Source of the DNA: Sphagnum compactum
Lineage: Eukaryota; Bryophyta; Sphagnopsida; Sphagnales
Assembly: GCA_965153455.1 (NCBI GenBank)
Contig: OZ234495.1
Location: forward strand, 9,606,875-9,670,874
DNA: 64,000 bases
Direction: 5' to 3'
Shown: positions 23,501 to 37,142 of the stretch, one piece after another
Layout of the letters: every line of letters begins with the position of its first letter
Position numbering within the stretch: position 1 is the stretch's first letter
Made by a program: the position numbers and the translations under genes
The notes under the pieces: generated by a model
Seen by the model: the letters and a program-made list of their open reading frames with translations, nothing else
Database searches by the model: none
What the model was told of the DNA's origin: nothing

Positions 23501-26500
23501 AATAAAGTCATACTTCACATTGTCGGGAGCTTGTTCATAGACATTGAAGTGTACAGTACCTGTATTGTCATGCAATACCATGTCAATAGTCTCATCCCAA
23601 ACTGGTGATGAGCCCCCACCCTGAATTTGTGTCTTTCGCATCAAATCTTCACATGCAATTTCTACAAAGTTGCCCAGAGACTTCCTATCCAAAGATGACC
23701 CATTGCTGTCTCTGCCAAGTTCAGATCCCTCTCGCAACAAATTTCGTGCAGACACCAAGGTAACTGACAATATGCCTCCTACAGCTTTCTTCTTCAAATC
23801 CACCACAGGCAGAGCATAGCATCGTCTTCGGGGTTCCACCATTGTATGGTTTAGTGTATTTATCAACAGGTTTTCCTGTTCACATCCATTGCTAAGATTG
23901 TCAGTTAATCTGTAAGCCACCTTCTCTGTAGAGTTGTAGGGCTTAGGGTTTAGGGGTTTAGCACATCTATAAGGCATATGACACAACATTCAAACAGAAC
24001 ACAAACAAAACTCCTGTGACCACTGAAGGTGCAAAGGCAGAAAGAATTTGAACCCTCAAGCCATTAAACACAACCTGAGCTATACCCAACAAAGTGGACT
24101 ATCCTGACTACTTGTCCTGTTCTTTGATGACCCCTTAGCACTCGAATAAAACAAGATACCTGGCATGTATGAAGCAGAAGACTATCATACAGTGCAAGTC
24201 AGTTACTAGAAAACACCAGAAATGCCAAAGAAGACAAACCAGCCATGATGAAAGAAGAGGGAGTTCTGTTTGAGAAACAGACTGACTGCCACTGCCAAAG
24301 GCTATCCCCAGTCTGACATCCGGGGTAGTCTCAAATGAGTAGAGAACCCCCTGCCCATCCAAGATTGGCATAATCCGTAACTGCAAAATACATCACAACC
24401 AACTCCAAAATCAGATAGGTCCTTGCAACATTGCAGCGTAGTGACTCAAATGCACAAAGTGGATTCCCTTGTCTTAGTAATAAGGAGTAAGAGTGAAGAC
24501 GTACATCACCCTTTATGTGAAGACTGTTGATCACAATGCGAGCAGCCATGCCACGCAAGGGCCCTGCAAGCTTAGCTGCAAGTAGCACGCTCATCTCATT
24601 GGTATCCCACTCAAACCCCATGTGCAATACTGGCTGCAATGGCAACATTGAAGGATATCACACCCAACAGATTGCAGAGACAAAACAGCTCTCAAGTGTC
24701 ACTTATTCTTCCCAATGGCATTCAAGGAGGTAGAACAATTGGGCAGAAACTACTGGAAGAGGTCATATAGCATAGCATACAGGAGCACTACAGGGAGAAA
24801 GATACCTGACCACCACTCTCCATGGACCAATATGTATGTTGCAGGCCAAGCATGGGTGGTGCTGTCCCAAGGTGGAAATCCTGTACCTCCAAGCTTTGCT
24901 GCAGTCACCAATAGCCACATTCTCATCCATGTGATCCTACCCACAACACTGCAGCTGATAAAAGACCTACTTGATGTCACAGGACAGGTTGAACCCATTA
25001 TGGAAGCAGAGCATTGACTGTTCATTTCAGGGTGTCGAAAGGTGAGGACTTTGTGATATATGATGAAGTACTTACAACTGTTTTTGGCTTCTTCTCCTTG
25101 ATTTTTTTCTGTGAATTTGCACACACATCACAAACACCCAATTGTTTCTTTGAGAGGAGTTTTCCTGGAAAGTCCAGATACATTATGAACCCTTAACAGC
25201 AACTGCCTTGATGGTGGGGTCTGAGGATCCTAGACTACAAATTACAGGTTGAATACAACCAAGGATTGCAATACAAAATGCATGCTATTACAGGTTGGCA
25301 GTGGCAGCATGAAGAGCTGACCTTTCAGCTGAATCCAACAAAATCACAGTCTTGAAAAACCTTTCTAGAATGGTCCAAGGGTCAAGGCCATAACAACTTC
25401 CCAACAAAAGAGGGTGTTTTCAAGGAGCATCAAGATGAACCTGAAGACTTGAGAGCAATTTACGAACAAGCTTGGGTTCAATGAAATTTGGCCAGACAAT
25501 CCTGAGCAGTCTGTTGAGCCATTCACATGGTTCGAGTGCTGTGGTAGGCTGTAACTCCCAACAACACCCAAGAAGAGAAATTCACCGTTCAAAACCATGC
25601 ACTTTTTTCACAGCCCCACTCTTATGTGTTCAATTCAAACCTTCCACAAATGAAAATGCCTGTCACTAAGGTCATTTTCAAATAAACCCTTTTCTCTGAG
25701 ACACAAGTAATGGCCTTTTTACAGTGCAAAAAGCCTTAACATGGGGTCAAAGAGAATGCATGCCCAAGTAACCATTGCTCTCAGTTTTTGTTTCTTTGAA
25801 CATAATTCCACAGTACTTCTGGTAAGGTTAAGCAAAATGCTTTCCAAGTGGATGTTGGCAAGTACTCTCCCAAACAGGATGGAAATGGTGTGTATGATGA
25901 TGAGGAATGTTTTTGGTCAAATACATTCCACCAGCAAGTGAAAGAACTCAACCTGGCTGGACAGAATGTGACGCTTCCAGCGATTGTTCAGAGCCTCCAC
26001 AGCTTGCTTCCGCTTATACTTTCCATACTGCACATTGAAAAAAAGACATGCAGATCACCACATCACCCACTGTTTGCTCCATACCAGTGAATGAGTGTCC
26101 ACAAATATGAGACAACACCCATGAGTATGCCAGCTAGTTTTGTCCCTTCCTAATCAAACATAATCAGGAAACATAAGCACTCTCAATTACTGTTAGGATT
26201 GTCATCTCTGTGAGTGAAATCTGAAAGATTTCCATGCCCTCTCAATTCCATATCCATTGAGTGTTCAACATACAAGATCCACAAAACACATCATCTTGTA
26301 TGCCAAACCCATGAGTTCCCAACTTGACATGTGGCCACTCACTCTTCTACCAATGCTCATTCTGATTAGGTGTTTTGAGCAACAATGGTGGGGAGGGGGT
26401 TGATAGTTGCTACCTGAAGAGTAGCCCACACTGTGACAAAGACAGGGATCCAATTGGAAAATGGAATGATCCAGCGCTCTAATATCCATGCCAAGAAAAA

Positions 26501-26599
26501 CACTGGGATTAAATAGGGCAACACTGGCTTGTCATGAACCAGGTTATTCCATAGCTGCTGAGCTTCCTTGGCAGCATTCTTCACCATGATCTTGGTCAT
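20581..26599 (-). CDS. SYTF: SYTF/NTMC2T3-like SMP and multi-C2 membrane tether
   Basis: Fourteen exons seen: 26599-26414, 26027-25953, 25548-25441, 25108-25076, 24898-24806, 24633-24505, 24380-24240, 23875-23483, 23304-23173, 22970-22734, 22565-22287, 21964-21815, 21441-21118, and a last exon ending at 20581. The first thirteen are all phase 0 (760 codons). Residues ~25-62 are hydrophobic membrane segments (VLPYLIPVFFLAWIL). An SMP lipid-transfer domain follows (PTTALEPCEWLNRLL, WDTNEMSVLLAAKLAG, RIVINSLHIKGD), then three C2 domains (near GGILSVTLVSARNLL, LKICTVEGRNLAPMDRTGKS and VEIVLVEARDLVAADWGGTS). A C-terminal coiled coil (MMLEELESAEEEREGVISQL) ends the protein. This order matches Arabidopsis At3g18370 and predicts an ER-plasma membrane contact protein binding Ca2+ and lipids. 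The exon 13/14 join is unresolved: the coiled-coil frame needs a two-base carry-over, so a small exon may be missing. Confidence 0.92.
20862..20882. repeat. Telo-box-like motif
   Basis: GTTTAGAGTTTAGGGTTTTA, resembling the plant telomere unit TTTAGGG. It lies upstream of the last exon of the C2 gene, inside its putative intron. Confidence 0.5.
23129..23166 (+). repeat. (GA)n microsatellite in an intron
   Basis: Imperfect GA dinucleotide run directly downstream (in gene direction) of exon 9 of the C2 protein gene. Confidence 0.8.
23936..23960. repeat. Telo-box-like motif
   Basis: GGGCTTAGGGTTTAGGGG followed by TTTAGC: two to three telomere-like units within intron 7 of the C2 protein gene. 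Confidence 0.5.
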
Positions 26600-27740
26600 T
26601 CTGCCCCCTCCTGAAATCCCTGACTCCTACCCTGCCCCTTCTTTTGCCAGATCTAAGCTTTAGGTTGAACCAGCCAGTCACACTATTTTTTTGTTTTCTC
26701 CTCCCTGATCACATGTGACAATCCCTTTGCATTGCTCAGAATGCCAAATGAGCATCCTCCATGAATCCGCTATGAAATAAACCTTGCCACTGAGCAGTGA
26801 ACCCCTGGATCACACACACACAAAGGAGAAGGGGAAATTTTTTTTTCTCAAGTTCAGTCACAGCAGCTAATCTGATGAATCCCCAGATCCTTGAAAAGCA
26901 TATCATGTGCTGTGCATTCTCACCACACCTCACCTACAACTCTTTCCTAAATCATATTGCAACTACCCAAATCTAGCCACCTCTGATTTCTGTTGCTACA
27001 AAAAAAGGGTCATGAAGGGAAACTAGAGCAAATGAAATGCTCCCCACAACCCACCCACTGCCAATCATCAATCCAACAGAGATCCAGAAGAAGCAACCAA
27101 CTTGCAAATCACCCACTCCCGATCATCAATCAAAACAGAGCTCCAAAAGAGCAACAAACTTGCAAATCACTCACTACTCCTCCCAAGAAAGAAAGAAAAA
27201 AAGAAAGAGAGAGGAAAAGAACAGAGCAACCCCCCCCCCCCCCCCCCCCCACTTTCCAACTCACACAGACGTAGAGGCTAACAGTAAGTAGTGTAAGGAA
27301 AGAAAATAGGGTACTACCCAAAATCACCAAACTACTTCCAATAACAACAACAACAACTACTACTACTCCTGATCCACGAAAGCCCGAGTTTCAAGCGGAC
27401 CCAAAGAAAGAAATCAAATCCACGACAACAACCAACAACAGCAAAGAAGTTCACAAAAATAGGCAACTGGGTGATGGGGTCAAGTTGTTGGGCTATGTGT
27501 GGGTTGTGTGCACCATCATCACCATCAGCGGTAATGAGGATTCGCCACAAACATCGGAGCAGAAGTCCAATGTGCTGCTTCCAATTCCCCCCGCACCGGA
27601 ATCGGATCGTCCTCTCTTATCACCTGTGGGCTTTCCATGCCATGAGTGCTACAGTATATTCTTCTTCTTCTTCTTCTTCTTCTCTCTCTCTCTCTCTCTC
27701 TCTATATATACTCTTGTGCAACGAATCTCTAAGAGCTCAA
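26600..27740. other. Upstream region of the C2 protein gene with simple repeats
   Basis: Expected to hold the 5' UTR and promoter. Contains a C-run of about 21 bases at 27230-27250, a purine-rich GAAAGAAAGA patch near 27187, and a TTC run followed by (CT)n at 27657-27706. The open frame 27485-27880 spans these repeats and is not believable as a gene. Confidence 0.5.
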
Positions 27741-27823
27741 TAAACCCTAGGGGGCCCCTGACTAAAACCCTAGGGGTCCTGGCAAACCCTAGGGGCCCTG
27801 ACAAACCTAGATGTCCTGGCCAG
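27741..27823 (+). repeat. Telomere-like tandem repeat, four units
   Basis: Four adjacent units of roughly 20 bases, each beginning AAACCCTAGGGG or a variant and continuing YCCTG (the last is degraded to AAACCTAGATGTCCTGGC). The AAACCCTA part equals the plant telomere C-strand unit. Confidence 0.65.
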
Positions 27824-28235
27824 CCTTTTTCTTATTGGCGGAATTTCGTCAAAAGGCGAAATTCGAAAATTCGAAAATGAGTTGATTTTGGAGGTTTTCA
27901 ACCACCAGAAGTCAGGAGAAAAAATTAGTAAGAATCGCCAAATTTTCTACATTTGCTTTTGAGTGTGTAGCCAAAGATATGGAATGGTGATTTATAGCCA
28001 AATTTGGCTAAATCTTCCGGAGGATGATTGCCACTTTTTCTACATCTTCCTATGGATGGATGGTCGGTCGCCACTTTGGCTACAAACAATTTTAAAAAAT
28101 AAAAATACCACTGGCCGGACTGAAACAATGGTTTTTTTTCTTTTTTGGTTTTAAAATCATTAAATTTTTTATTTGACAACTCTGGCGACAACCCTCAAAA
28201 AGGTTAACCAGGGTTAAAAGCTTACTGTCCTCACT

Positions 28236-28325
28236 TGGCATGAGGAGAACGGTTTCAGTTGGGAATTGAACTCTCAACCGCTTGCCTACATAGCCTTCCC
28301 CTTAGCCACTATGGTGTCTATGTAA
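28236..28325 (-). repeat. tRNA-like sequence, possible SINE head
   Basis: On the minus strand TGGCTAAGGGG (A-box-like, about 28300-28312) is followed about 30 bases later by GAGTTCAATTCCC (B-box-like, 28261-28273). The spacing suits an RNA polymerase III promoter of a tRNA or tRNA-derived SINE. The 3' acceptor strand does not pair with the 5' strand, so this is not an intact tRNA. Confidence 0.35.
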
Positions 28326-28469
28326 TAATTACTTATTTTTCAAGGTTCCATGTTGAAAATTTGAATATTCCAAATTCATTTTCCTTCACAAAAAACTGTT
28401 CTTTTTGCAAAATGCATGTTTTGAGAATTTTGAAAATTATTATGACACAAAACATGCACATTTGTCTCA

Positions 28470-28700
28470 CATAATCGGCACTGGGGAGAGATTCTGTCAC
28501 ATCGTTACGAGCTTTATAGTGGGTGGGCCGTGATCCGGGTTTGACCAATGGCCCATTATTTGGTAGAATTGGCATTTGAGGGGAGGGGTGGGGGCGACGA
28601 GATTTTTACCACTTGGTTAGGAACATAATCTGGGTTAGATCAAATAACCCATTATCCGGCATAATTGGCCCTGGCGAGAGGTTTTTTTGCTAGATTATTT
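28470..28700 (+). repeat. Three-unit tandem repeat, about 90-100 bp period
   Basis: A diverged motif recurs at about 28473, 28551 and 28650: (cat)tatYYGGcataattgg followed by CCTGGGGAGAGG-like sequence. Units differ by substitutions and small indels. Confidence 0.5.
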
Positions 28701-31700
28701 AGGGTTTAGACTTTATGGACTGTTTTGCTAGACTTTATTGTGTAGGGTAATGGATCCCTTGAGGGGTTTCATAGGTTTGAGCCTCTATGAATGAGGGTGG
28801 AGCCTGAGTGAACAAGGGCCAAAACCTACACATCCCGGAGGGGAATCCCTTACCTAGTGTAAACAATTTTGAAAAGAAATTCTCACCACCATGGACCTCT
28901 TTATCTTTTAGAGTTTTTTTCTTTATTTTTTTTAATAATGTGCTTTCCCTATTCATCGGTATTTTCAACTATACGCTTCTATCATGTGTGTTGTTTCTTA
29001 TTATGATATTTATTGTGCATCATTCTTGTGATCGTGGAATCCTCGTATTTCATGAAAAATCATCATGTAAGAAGGTGTGGATGGCATATGGAGCCGCCTT
29101 CACTTGAGCTTCCAATTGCTCAAAGATTATTTCACAAGAATGTGGTGCATTCTTCGGATGATGTAGAAATTGGTTTTTCTATTTTTTATTTTCTTGAATT
29201 CAACCTTAATGATGAATTTTACAAAAATGGCAATCTATTAGATGATGAAGGTATTGAAGAGCATATGGAATTTGCTTCTAAAGATAATAATTTACGATTT
29301 AGCTCTATGGATAGCACTAAGTTGCACAATGTAAACATCAAAGGTCATTGTTACAATAAAGTTGCTAAATGCTAAAACTTTTGCTGAATGGAGACAATTT
29401 TGAAGATATAAATTGGATCGATTGATTGAAGACCTTTTAGAAATGAAAAACATCATGCCTTTCATCCATATGTTTTGTGAATTTATATTGCAAGTGAAGA
29501 AAAGAGGATGAGAGTTTGTTTCCATTTAGAAGGTAATTTTTCATTATTTAGTGCTTTTATTGTTAATTATTGCACAATTTCATTGTTTCAAATGTTAAAA
29601 TGTTATTGTTACTACAATATCCAAGGTATGTTGCATGCAATTAGTCGTATTATGCATTCAAGACAAGTAGAACGTTTGGCACAAACTAATAAAAAAATTC
29701 AACCAATTCATATGTTCATTAACATAAGGTTTTAGTGAATAAAAATTGTTGGTGACGAAATGATAACAAGAGTTTGCATAATAAAAATTGGTAGGGAAAT
29801 AAAACTTATCAATGTTTTACACCATGTGTAGAATAAAAAATGCTTGTGCAAGAAAAATGTCAAGTTATTTTTCCTATTGATGTCAATTATAGGTTTGCAC
29901 GTTATCATACAAAGTGTTTTTTCATAATAACAATTTTTAAGTTATGTAATGTTATGAATGTTAATTTTCAATTGCAATTTTTTAAAAGTAGTATGAAGGT
30001 TTTTTTATTTACATAAGCAATGTAAAAAAACTAGTGTGTTAACATAACTTGATGCTTGGTGGATTAATAATGGAAGCTTGTAGATTGTTTGGTCATTAAC
30101 TTTAGTGATCGTCAAAAGAACCATGACCACATTGTTTATTTTTAAACACCATAACACAAGTGTAAGTAGTTGGACATTATGTGGTTTGCTAATTGTTGGC
30201 ATCAATATGTTGTGAATTGTAACAAAGATTATTGTATTTGGTGGAATTTGTAACAAAAAACATCATGAACAAGATTAGCCATAACACATATCATATGAAT
30301 GGAAGATGCAATTGTGCCTATTAAATATAGAATTGAACTCTCTAGCCATTGTGATGCGAAGTTTTACTCAATGTGAATATGGAATGATTGTCTTTCTATT
30401 TTCAAAAAAAAATTATGTAGTTTTTTATTGTTGTTTTTCTTTTTTGCACGTACAATGAGAGCTAGAAACATTTAAAGGATGTTGTAATGCAATGGGTTAT
30501 TGTGGGTAAGTATTGAAACAAGAAGCATTTCAAGTTTGAGGAACTATTGGATGAAGAAATGCAAAAATACAAAGCATTAAAAAAAACAAAATTTCCTTTT
30601 ATATTCTTCAACTAGAAGGTGTTGGTGTTAAACATAGAGTTGTTTCACTTCTTTCGAGGAATGAGAGTTTGATATCTTCTTCACTTTTCACAATTCCAAT
30701 TTTTTTTGAAAAGTAAATTGTAATGATCAAAACTTATAGTTTAGACATGGATTTGTTTTGTCAACCAATGATGTGTTTTGGGATAGTGTAGCTAGTGATT
30801 TTGTTGTTGAAGAAAAGATCATTCAATGTAAAAAAAGATGAAATGTTTTAGTTCTTTTGATTCTTATTCAACAGTGACCAATACTCATTAAAGCAACAAA
30901 TTTGAGAACATTACAAATTATCTTATAACAATTGTTGACATTGTTGAGTTTTCAATAGGTGTCCAATAGTTCTAGGAGTTTCACAATTTAAATTAAAATA
31001 TCCATCTTGGTAATTGAAGTAAATTCAAAAAAAGTTGATGCAACAAATTTTTGACATCATTGATTCAATTGTACATATAATATGGCATCATAAGCCACTC
31101 TACTAGGCTAGGCAATGCCTTACACACCTATCCACATAAGCCCCCCCAACTTCATTCATAAGTTTAAAAACACATAAAACCCACAAGATGTTTTTTTATA
31201 AAAATGGTGTTTTTAAAGCTTTGGTTCCTATGCATTTTGAGAAAGGAAATTGAACCTAGAAATTGCAGATAAAAGGTGAAATATTTCCTAAATGACAATT
31301 ATGTACACTATCATCAATTTTGCCACATTTTATTTTTATATTTTTTTACATAAGTCATCATTCAAACAATAGTTGCATAGAAAAGACTTAAGGTAAAAAA
31401 TAATAATCATAAGACCTAGAATAAAAACTATAAGAAATTTTACACCAAATAGTGGTAAAACATAATTTTTACTAATTATATAGAGAAATTTGCAAAGTAA
31501 CCTTGCCTTTTGTGCCGTCCTTTCACCCTATTCCACCTATTTCAACCTTAAACCTTGTTATTCTCAAAATCATTTAAAAAATTGACTCAAGGCTAGAATT
31601 CAATATCATAGTATATAATGCATAGGATTCAAAGTAATTAAGGTAGTAATAAGCACAACAACAATGAAAGCACTTAGGAAAAAACAAAAGACAAGATAAA

Positions 31701-34700
31701 ACTCATATTACACTAAATTATGTGATAACCTATGTTTCATTCCTCACTCAAATGCAATGTATTTTTTATTATTTAAAAAAAATCTTGTCCCCCTTAATGA
31801 CCAAACTCAAGGTATTGGTATTGCATTTCCATCATTTAATGGATTTTTCTAATGTCATGCAAAATATTTTTTCATGTAAGGTGTTCATTGGATCTCTATT
31901 TTCTACAACTCCAAAGGGCTTCCTTAATGTAACACTAATGCCATCATTGTAAACCATCGTTGCATTAAAAATGCCTAAGGTAAATACCAATGTTGTATTG
32001 TTCTTAAGTTTTCAATTGGGCTTGGGTTTTAAAATTAGACACAATGGGTCTACATGGATTTTGACTCACCTTAAAATTGGACCCATGGGTTTATTAGTCT
32101 TGGACCTAGACCCAACATTATAATTAAATTTGGTGGTCTACACAGAGCTAAACTTGCCTTAAAATGAAACACAACTAACTTTAAGGGCTTTCCTATAGGG
32201 TCTAAATCAAAAGTTTGAGCAAGTGCTAAGCTCCTAGGCCTAATGTAGTGTATGGATGAGGAAATTCCTAGAATTGCCATAATTATATGAAGATGAAAAT
32301 TCTTACATCTTTTTTTGCAAAAGAAATCAAAAGTTGTACACAAAACTTTAGTTTCCTTCATTTACATTCAAATGGGTTGTGGAAGGAAAATCAAAAGGTG
32401 CCAATTTTTGGGTACAAATGTGAGAAAATGAGAATGGAGATCATTTAACTATGCAAAATCCTAGAACATGAAATGTTGAACATGGGGTATTGTGCTTGTG
32501 AAGAAAAGTGAAGGTTTTAAATCTTGAAGTCAATAATGTAGGTGAGCACTAGTTTATTTAAGGCACATGGTAGGGGCAAAATTATTTTGGAGCTTAACCA
32601 AAACATTAAATTATAGATTTCTTAAGTTTAGATTTTTCATCATCTTTTTTTAAAACCATAAAACTCATAATTGACCTTGGACTCAAAATTAATTGATCTC
32701 ATCAATATAAAACCCATTAGATCCAAAGACATGCAATCAAAGAAATTTTTACCATGACCTACAATTGACAGGTTTTGATTTTTTTTCTTTTAATACAATT
32801 GAAACTAATGGTTGCTTAAAATTTTTTAAAACTAAGCAACAATCGTAAAAACCTAAAACCTAGCACAAAGATTATAAGACAATAAGTCTTACACCAATTA
32901 CTGGCAAAACATTAATCTTATGAGTTAAATGCCATGCAAAATATTGTTTCAGGTAAAAGTGCCTCTTAATTAAATATAATACAAAATGGTGGCAAGGTTT
33001 TTATGGTTTAGAATAAGTTTTAGGAGTGAGGCATTCATGGAGTGAAGGCCCAAGTGTTGGGAACATCTCACCCCAATTAACACCTCTATCAAGGTCAAGA
33101 TTTTTGGAAACATTTTACATGAAAAAACTTAGTTTAAAATGAAAACCATCATTTAAAATTGTACCTTAGGGTTCCAACAAAATGCCATACGGTAAATACA
33201 TCTTAGACAAACAAGCCCTAAGTTAGTAAAACTTAATAATGAAATGTGACACAAAATATTTTATCATCTAATTAAATGCAACGATTACACACAAAAAGTA
33301 TGATTGGGTTTTCCCAAAAGTGACTTCATTTCCAACACCATCTTTTTAGAAAAATAGTTCAATTTCATGCCAATGAACCTTGGAAGGATTGATAGCCCTA
33401 GAAAACCCCCAATAATGAGCCATTGAGGCCAAGGTGCATTGGTGGGACATAAATGCCTATTTGTTAGCAAGATGCTTTTGAACAATAAACTTAAGACCCT
33501 ATTCTAGTGTAGCTATCTATTTCTAGTGGAACATATTTGCATGATCAACTTATAGTGACTATTGAAGTTAAACAAAATAAATGATATGTAAATCACACTT
33601 TAGTTAACATTTTAAACAAAGTTGAAGTGCACTTTACAATAGGGCTGAAAAATTAACCCAATTTAAAATGGAGTCGATTCATATTGGCATGTAGCCAAAC
33701 ATGAAGCCCAATGGCCTTACATTTAGGTTGAAGTTCAAAAATTAAAAATGGAGGTGGTCACTTCATTTCCAATGCAAACCATATTGATGTTGGCATAAAC
33801 ATAACAATTACATTTCTAACTTATTTGTACGTGATGTTAAGATAGTCCATGAAGTAAACCTATCATAGGATTAAACATAAGCAACATGACTAAACAAGGT
33901 TACAACCTACAAAATTTGTGCATTTTAAAATCTAATTTTGAGAACCATTTAATTTGTAATTTTTTCACCATAAAAAAATTCATACATTTCTTGTTACATT
34001 TGATGCAAGAGGAGTCTTTCTTGTTTAAAACACATCATGTAACATTCATGTTTGAAAATAAAAATCATTATGTAACAAACATTACTTGTACACTAAAATG
34101 TGAAAAGGTAAGTTCACAAGCTCCAATGTATGATAACATAGGAAATGGGGATGGGGACAATTTTAGAGAGTGCATGCCAACAACTATGATCAAATTGCCA
34201 TTTTGAAAATTCAACAATGTCAAATTAGCAAATCTTGAAAAAACAACCCAAAAAGATAGAGTTGATTTTGGACTTGCAAAAACATTAGTCCCATATACAT
34301 GGTGGTGCAAGAAAGCATGAATCAATTATAATGAGGCAAAGGTTGTAAATGAAGGCAAGCTGAAAACTTGGAAAGAAGTTTTATTACATGTTAATGACAT
34401 GACATTTACATCAAAAGTATGTTCATAGTAATTTTGGAGCAATCCCTATGAATTGTTAGACATGACAAGAGGCTTAGACCTAGATGTTAGTAATAGTAAA
34501 GCCCAAAATATGAATTGCTAATAGTGATGTACCTTGGGTTCCATTGATGATACACATGTACATAATTGCAACAAATTAAAAGTTTTTCAATTTTCAAAAC
34601 AAATGCATCATAACTACATTAGAATTTAATATGAAAAATGCATTCATGGGATGTTAGAACTTGGAGGTTGAAATTTCCTGTGAAGATTCCCCCTTTTAGA

Positions 34701-36987
34701 TCATTCAAGCATTCTTATCACCCCCTAGACCTTAGCATGAACTAAAAATAAAGAATTAAAAAAATGTTCAACTAATAAAACAATAGTAATTCCACTTATA
34801 AGAGTAAACAAAAGCAACTTGCTCACCTTCATAGGTTTCCCATGGACCCATTCTAAAAATAATGCTTTGGTTACTAAGTCCTTCCATAACAAAATGTGAC
34901 ATGAATAGGAAACAAAACTCATCTCTTGTATTATTGACGTAAATTGCACCACACCAATATTGTTTTCCTTTTCCCCATATCCTTAGCATTTCTTATTTGA
35001 TAATAGTAAGTTCTCAAAAGGAACATTAAATGTGAAAAAATTACATTATGTTTTGCATCAAACAAGGTTTGTGGTATAATGTGAAGGAACCATCTTTTTT
35101 CACCCTATTATTACATAATTTTTCAATCTGCACATATTTCAACCATCTTAAATTTAATTATAATTTTGTGTTTGCATCAAATTTTGATACCCCATATTTA
35201 TTTAATTATTTAATTTTAGTAGTTGAAATTGTGATGAATGATGAGGATGCAACTAAACATGGTAAAATCATGTGATAAGGTTATTATTTTTCAACATACT
35301 ACATGTATTCAACATATTCTCCAACTAGGTAATTAGAAGGTGGCAAAACAATATGCACATCTAAAATGTAAGCTTCTTCAAAATGATTCAATTGTAAGTG
35401 GTGTGGAGGGATCATTCATTTCACATTCCTTGGACCTCCACGTTAAGTTATTACTTCATATGTACTAATAATAATTCTTTTACTAACCTATTAATTGAAC
35501 TTATTAATAACAACTACTTAAAAATTTAAATACATAAGTTAGGTTTTTCAATTTTTTGTTCAATACAAGGGATTAACACATACTTTATATTGATTATATC
35601 TTTTTTTTAGAGTAAACATAATCCTATTATTAAAATAATTAAATTATGGGTGCAAATGGGATAACATGAGCCGCACTCGACTACTTTTTGGGGAAGTTCT
35701 TTTAGAATATTCTTTTAAAAGTCTTCCAAAATAATTCAAAATTTTTAATTTTTTTATATTATTATATCAAATTGTTTTCAAAATATATGTAATTTTAAAA
35801 AGTCTTGAAGTCTATTTATAAATCCTTTTAGTGCTAAAAATTAAGCGTTACAATGTTTAATTAATGTTTTTTATTCATCAGATATTTTTCAAATTAATTC
35901 ATATGTTCCAATGAAATATTATGAACTTTACTATATAAACAAATTTTATACTTTCAACACCAAATTAAATTACCATTTCTAAACATAAAAAACTAAATAA
36001 GTGTTATACTTGTTGTGACTCCTATTAATGTGATTGCACCTTTATATTTTTCACCCAATAACCAATATATGAGATTCTATATTTCTATTCACATGTTTTG
36101 TAAATTCAAAAAAAATGGTCCCCCTGATGGAATAAGGTGAAATGTAGTTTTCAAACATGAAATGAAAGCAACGAATTTTAATTTCTTTCAAAGTTTTTTT
36201 CTAGAGAAATACCTTGAAAAAAATGATTAGTAATTGAAAAAAGAAAGACACTTAATTTGCCAACTAATGTTGATTGAATGGTTGTTTGCATCTTTTTAAA
36301 GGTGGTTGCCTATAAAATATTTAACAAGGTTAATGTAATTGCCCAACTCACATCCTTTAAGGTTTGACCCCCAAGTATTCAAGTTTTGGATAATCGACTT
36401 AGTGGACCTTACTATAGTGGGATTGGTTATGGTATGTAACATCTAGTAATGTGTAGTGGTGGGTGCAAATACATGTAGGAGCCAAAACCATGTCGGATAG
36501 TGGTGAAAATTGTGAATTTTTTACATATGGTTTTTCTTGACATTTAAAATTTTTGTTAATCATTCCAAGTTGTGTTAAATGACTAATATGAATGTTCAGG
36601 AATTCAAATTAAAAATTCATTAAATTTAATTTTGGGTTTCGATTTTAGTAAATGATGTTTGAACTTGAACATATGTTGTGTTAGATGTGGTTAATTTTAC
36701 AAACGATTAAGTATAGGACTCTTCTAGACAATTTTGATGGTAAGAAAAAGATGATAGTAACTTACTACTCACATTCAAAAAATATCCACAATTTAAAAGA
36801 TATGGAATTTTTAAAATTTAAAAATTCAAAGTATTTTTCAAAATTTTCAAATTTTAAAAGTCCTTACCACATGTAAATGGGGTGTAATGTGCATGACATA
36901 CAAAACAAAGTTGTATCTTATGATACAAGAAACAAGAACCTAAAATAGTTATCATATTTTAGTATGATTCAAAATTATGATAACATT

Positions 36988-37142
36988 CATACGAAAAAAT
37001 CATGTCCGTTGCAACTAGGTTATTTAGTTGTAATTTAATTCTATCAGACACTCTTTAGTTGTGATCTAGTTCTATTGAACATTTTTTAGTTATAATCTAG
37101 TTATCATTTTTTAGTTGCAATGGACATAATTTTCTCATAGTG
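36988..37142. mobile_element. Small MITE-like element with ~30-bp terminal inverted repeats
   Basis: Left end, ACGAAAAAATCATGTCCGTT followed by GCAACTA, is the imperfect inverse of the right end, TAGTTGCAATGGACATAATT followed by TTCTCATA (about 26 of 30 positions by eye). The 155-bp interior is made of short TAGTTNTAATCTAGTTCTA-like repeats. No coding capacity. No target duplication could be fixed with confidence. Confidence 0.6.

Noticed and set aside
27485-27880. 131-aa plus-strand frame
   Set aside because: Made largely of translated TTC/CT microsatellite and telomere-like tandem repeat.
28236-28325. Functional tRNA gene
   Set aside because: 5' and 3' ends do not form an acceptor stem and no clear anticodon arm can be drawn.
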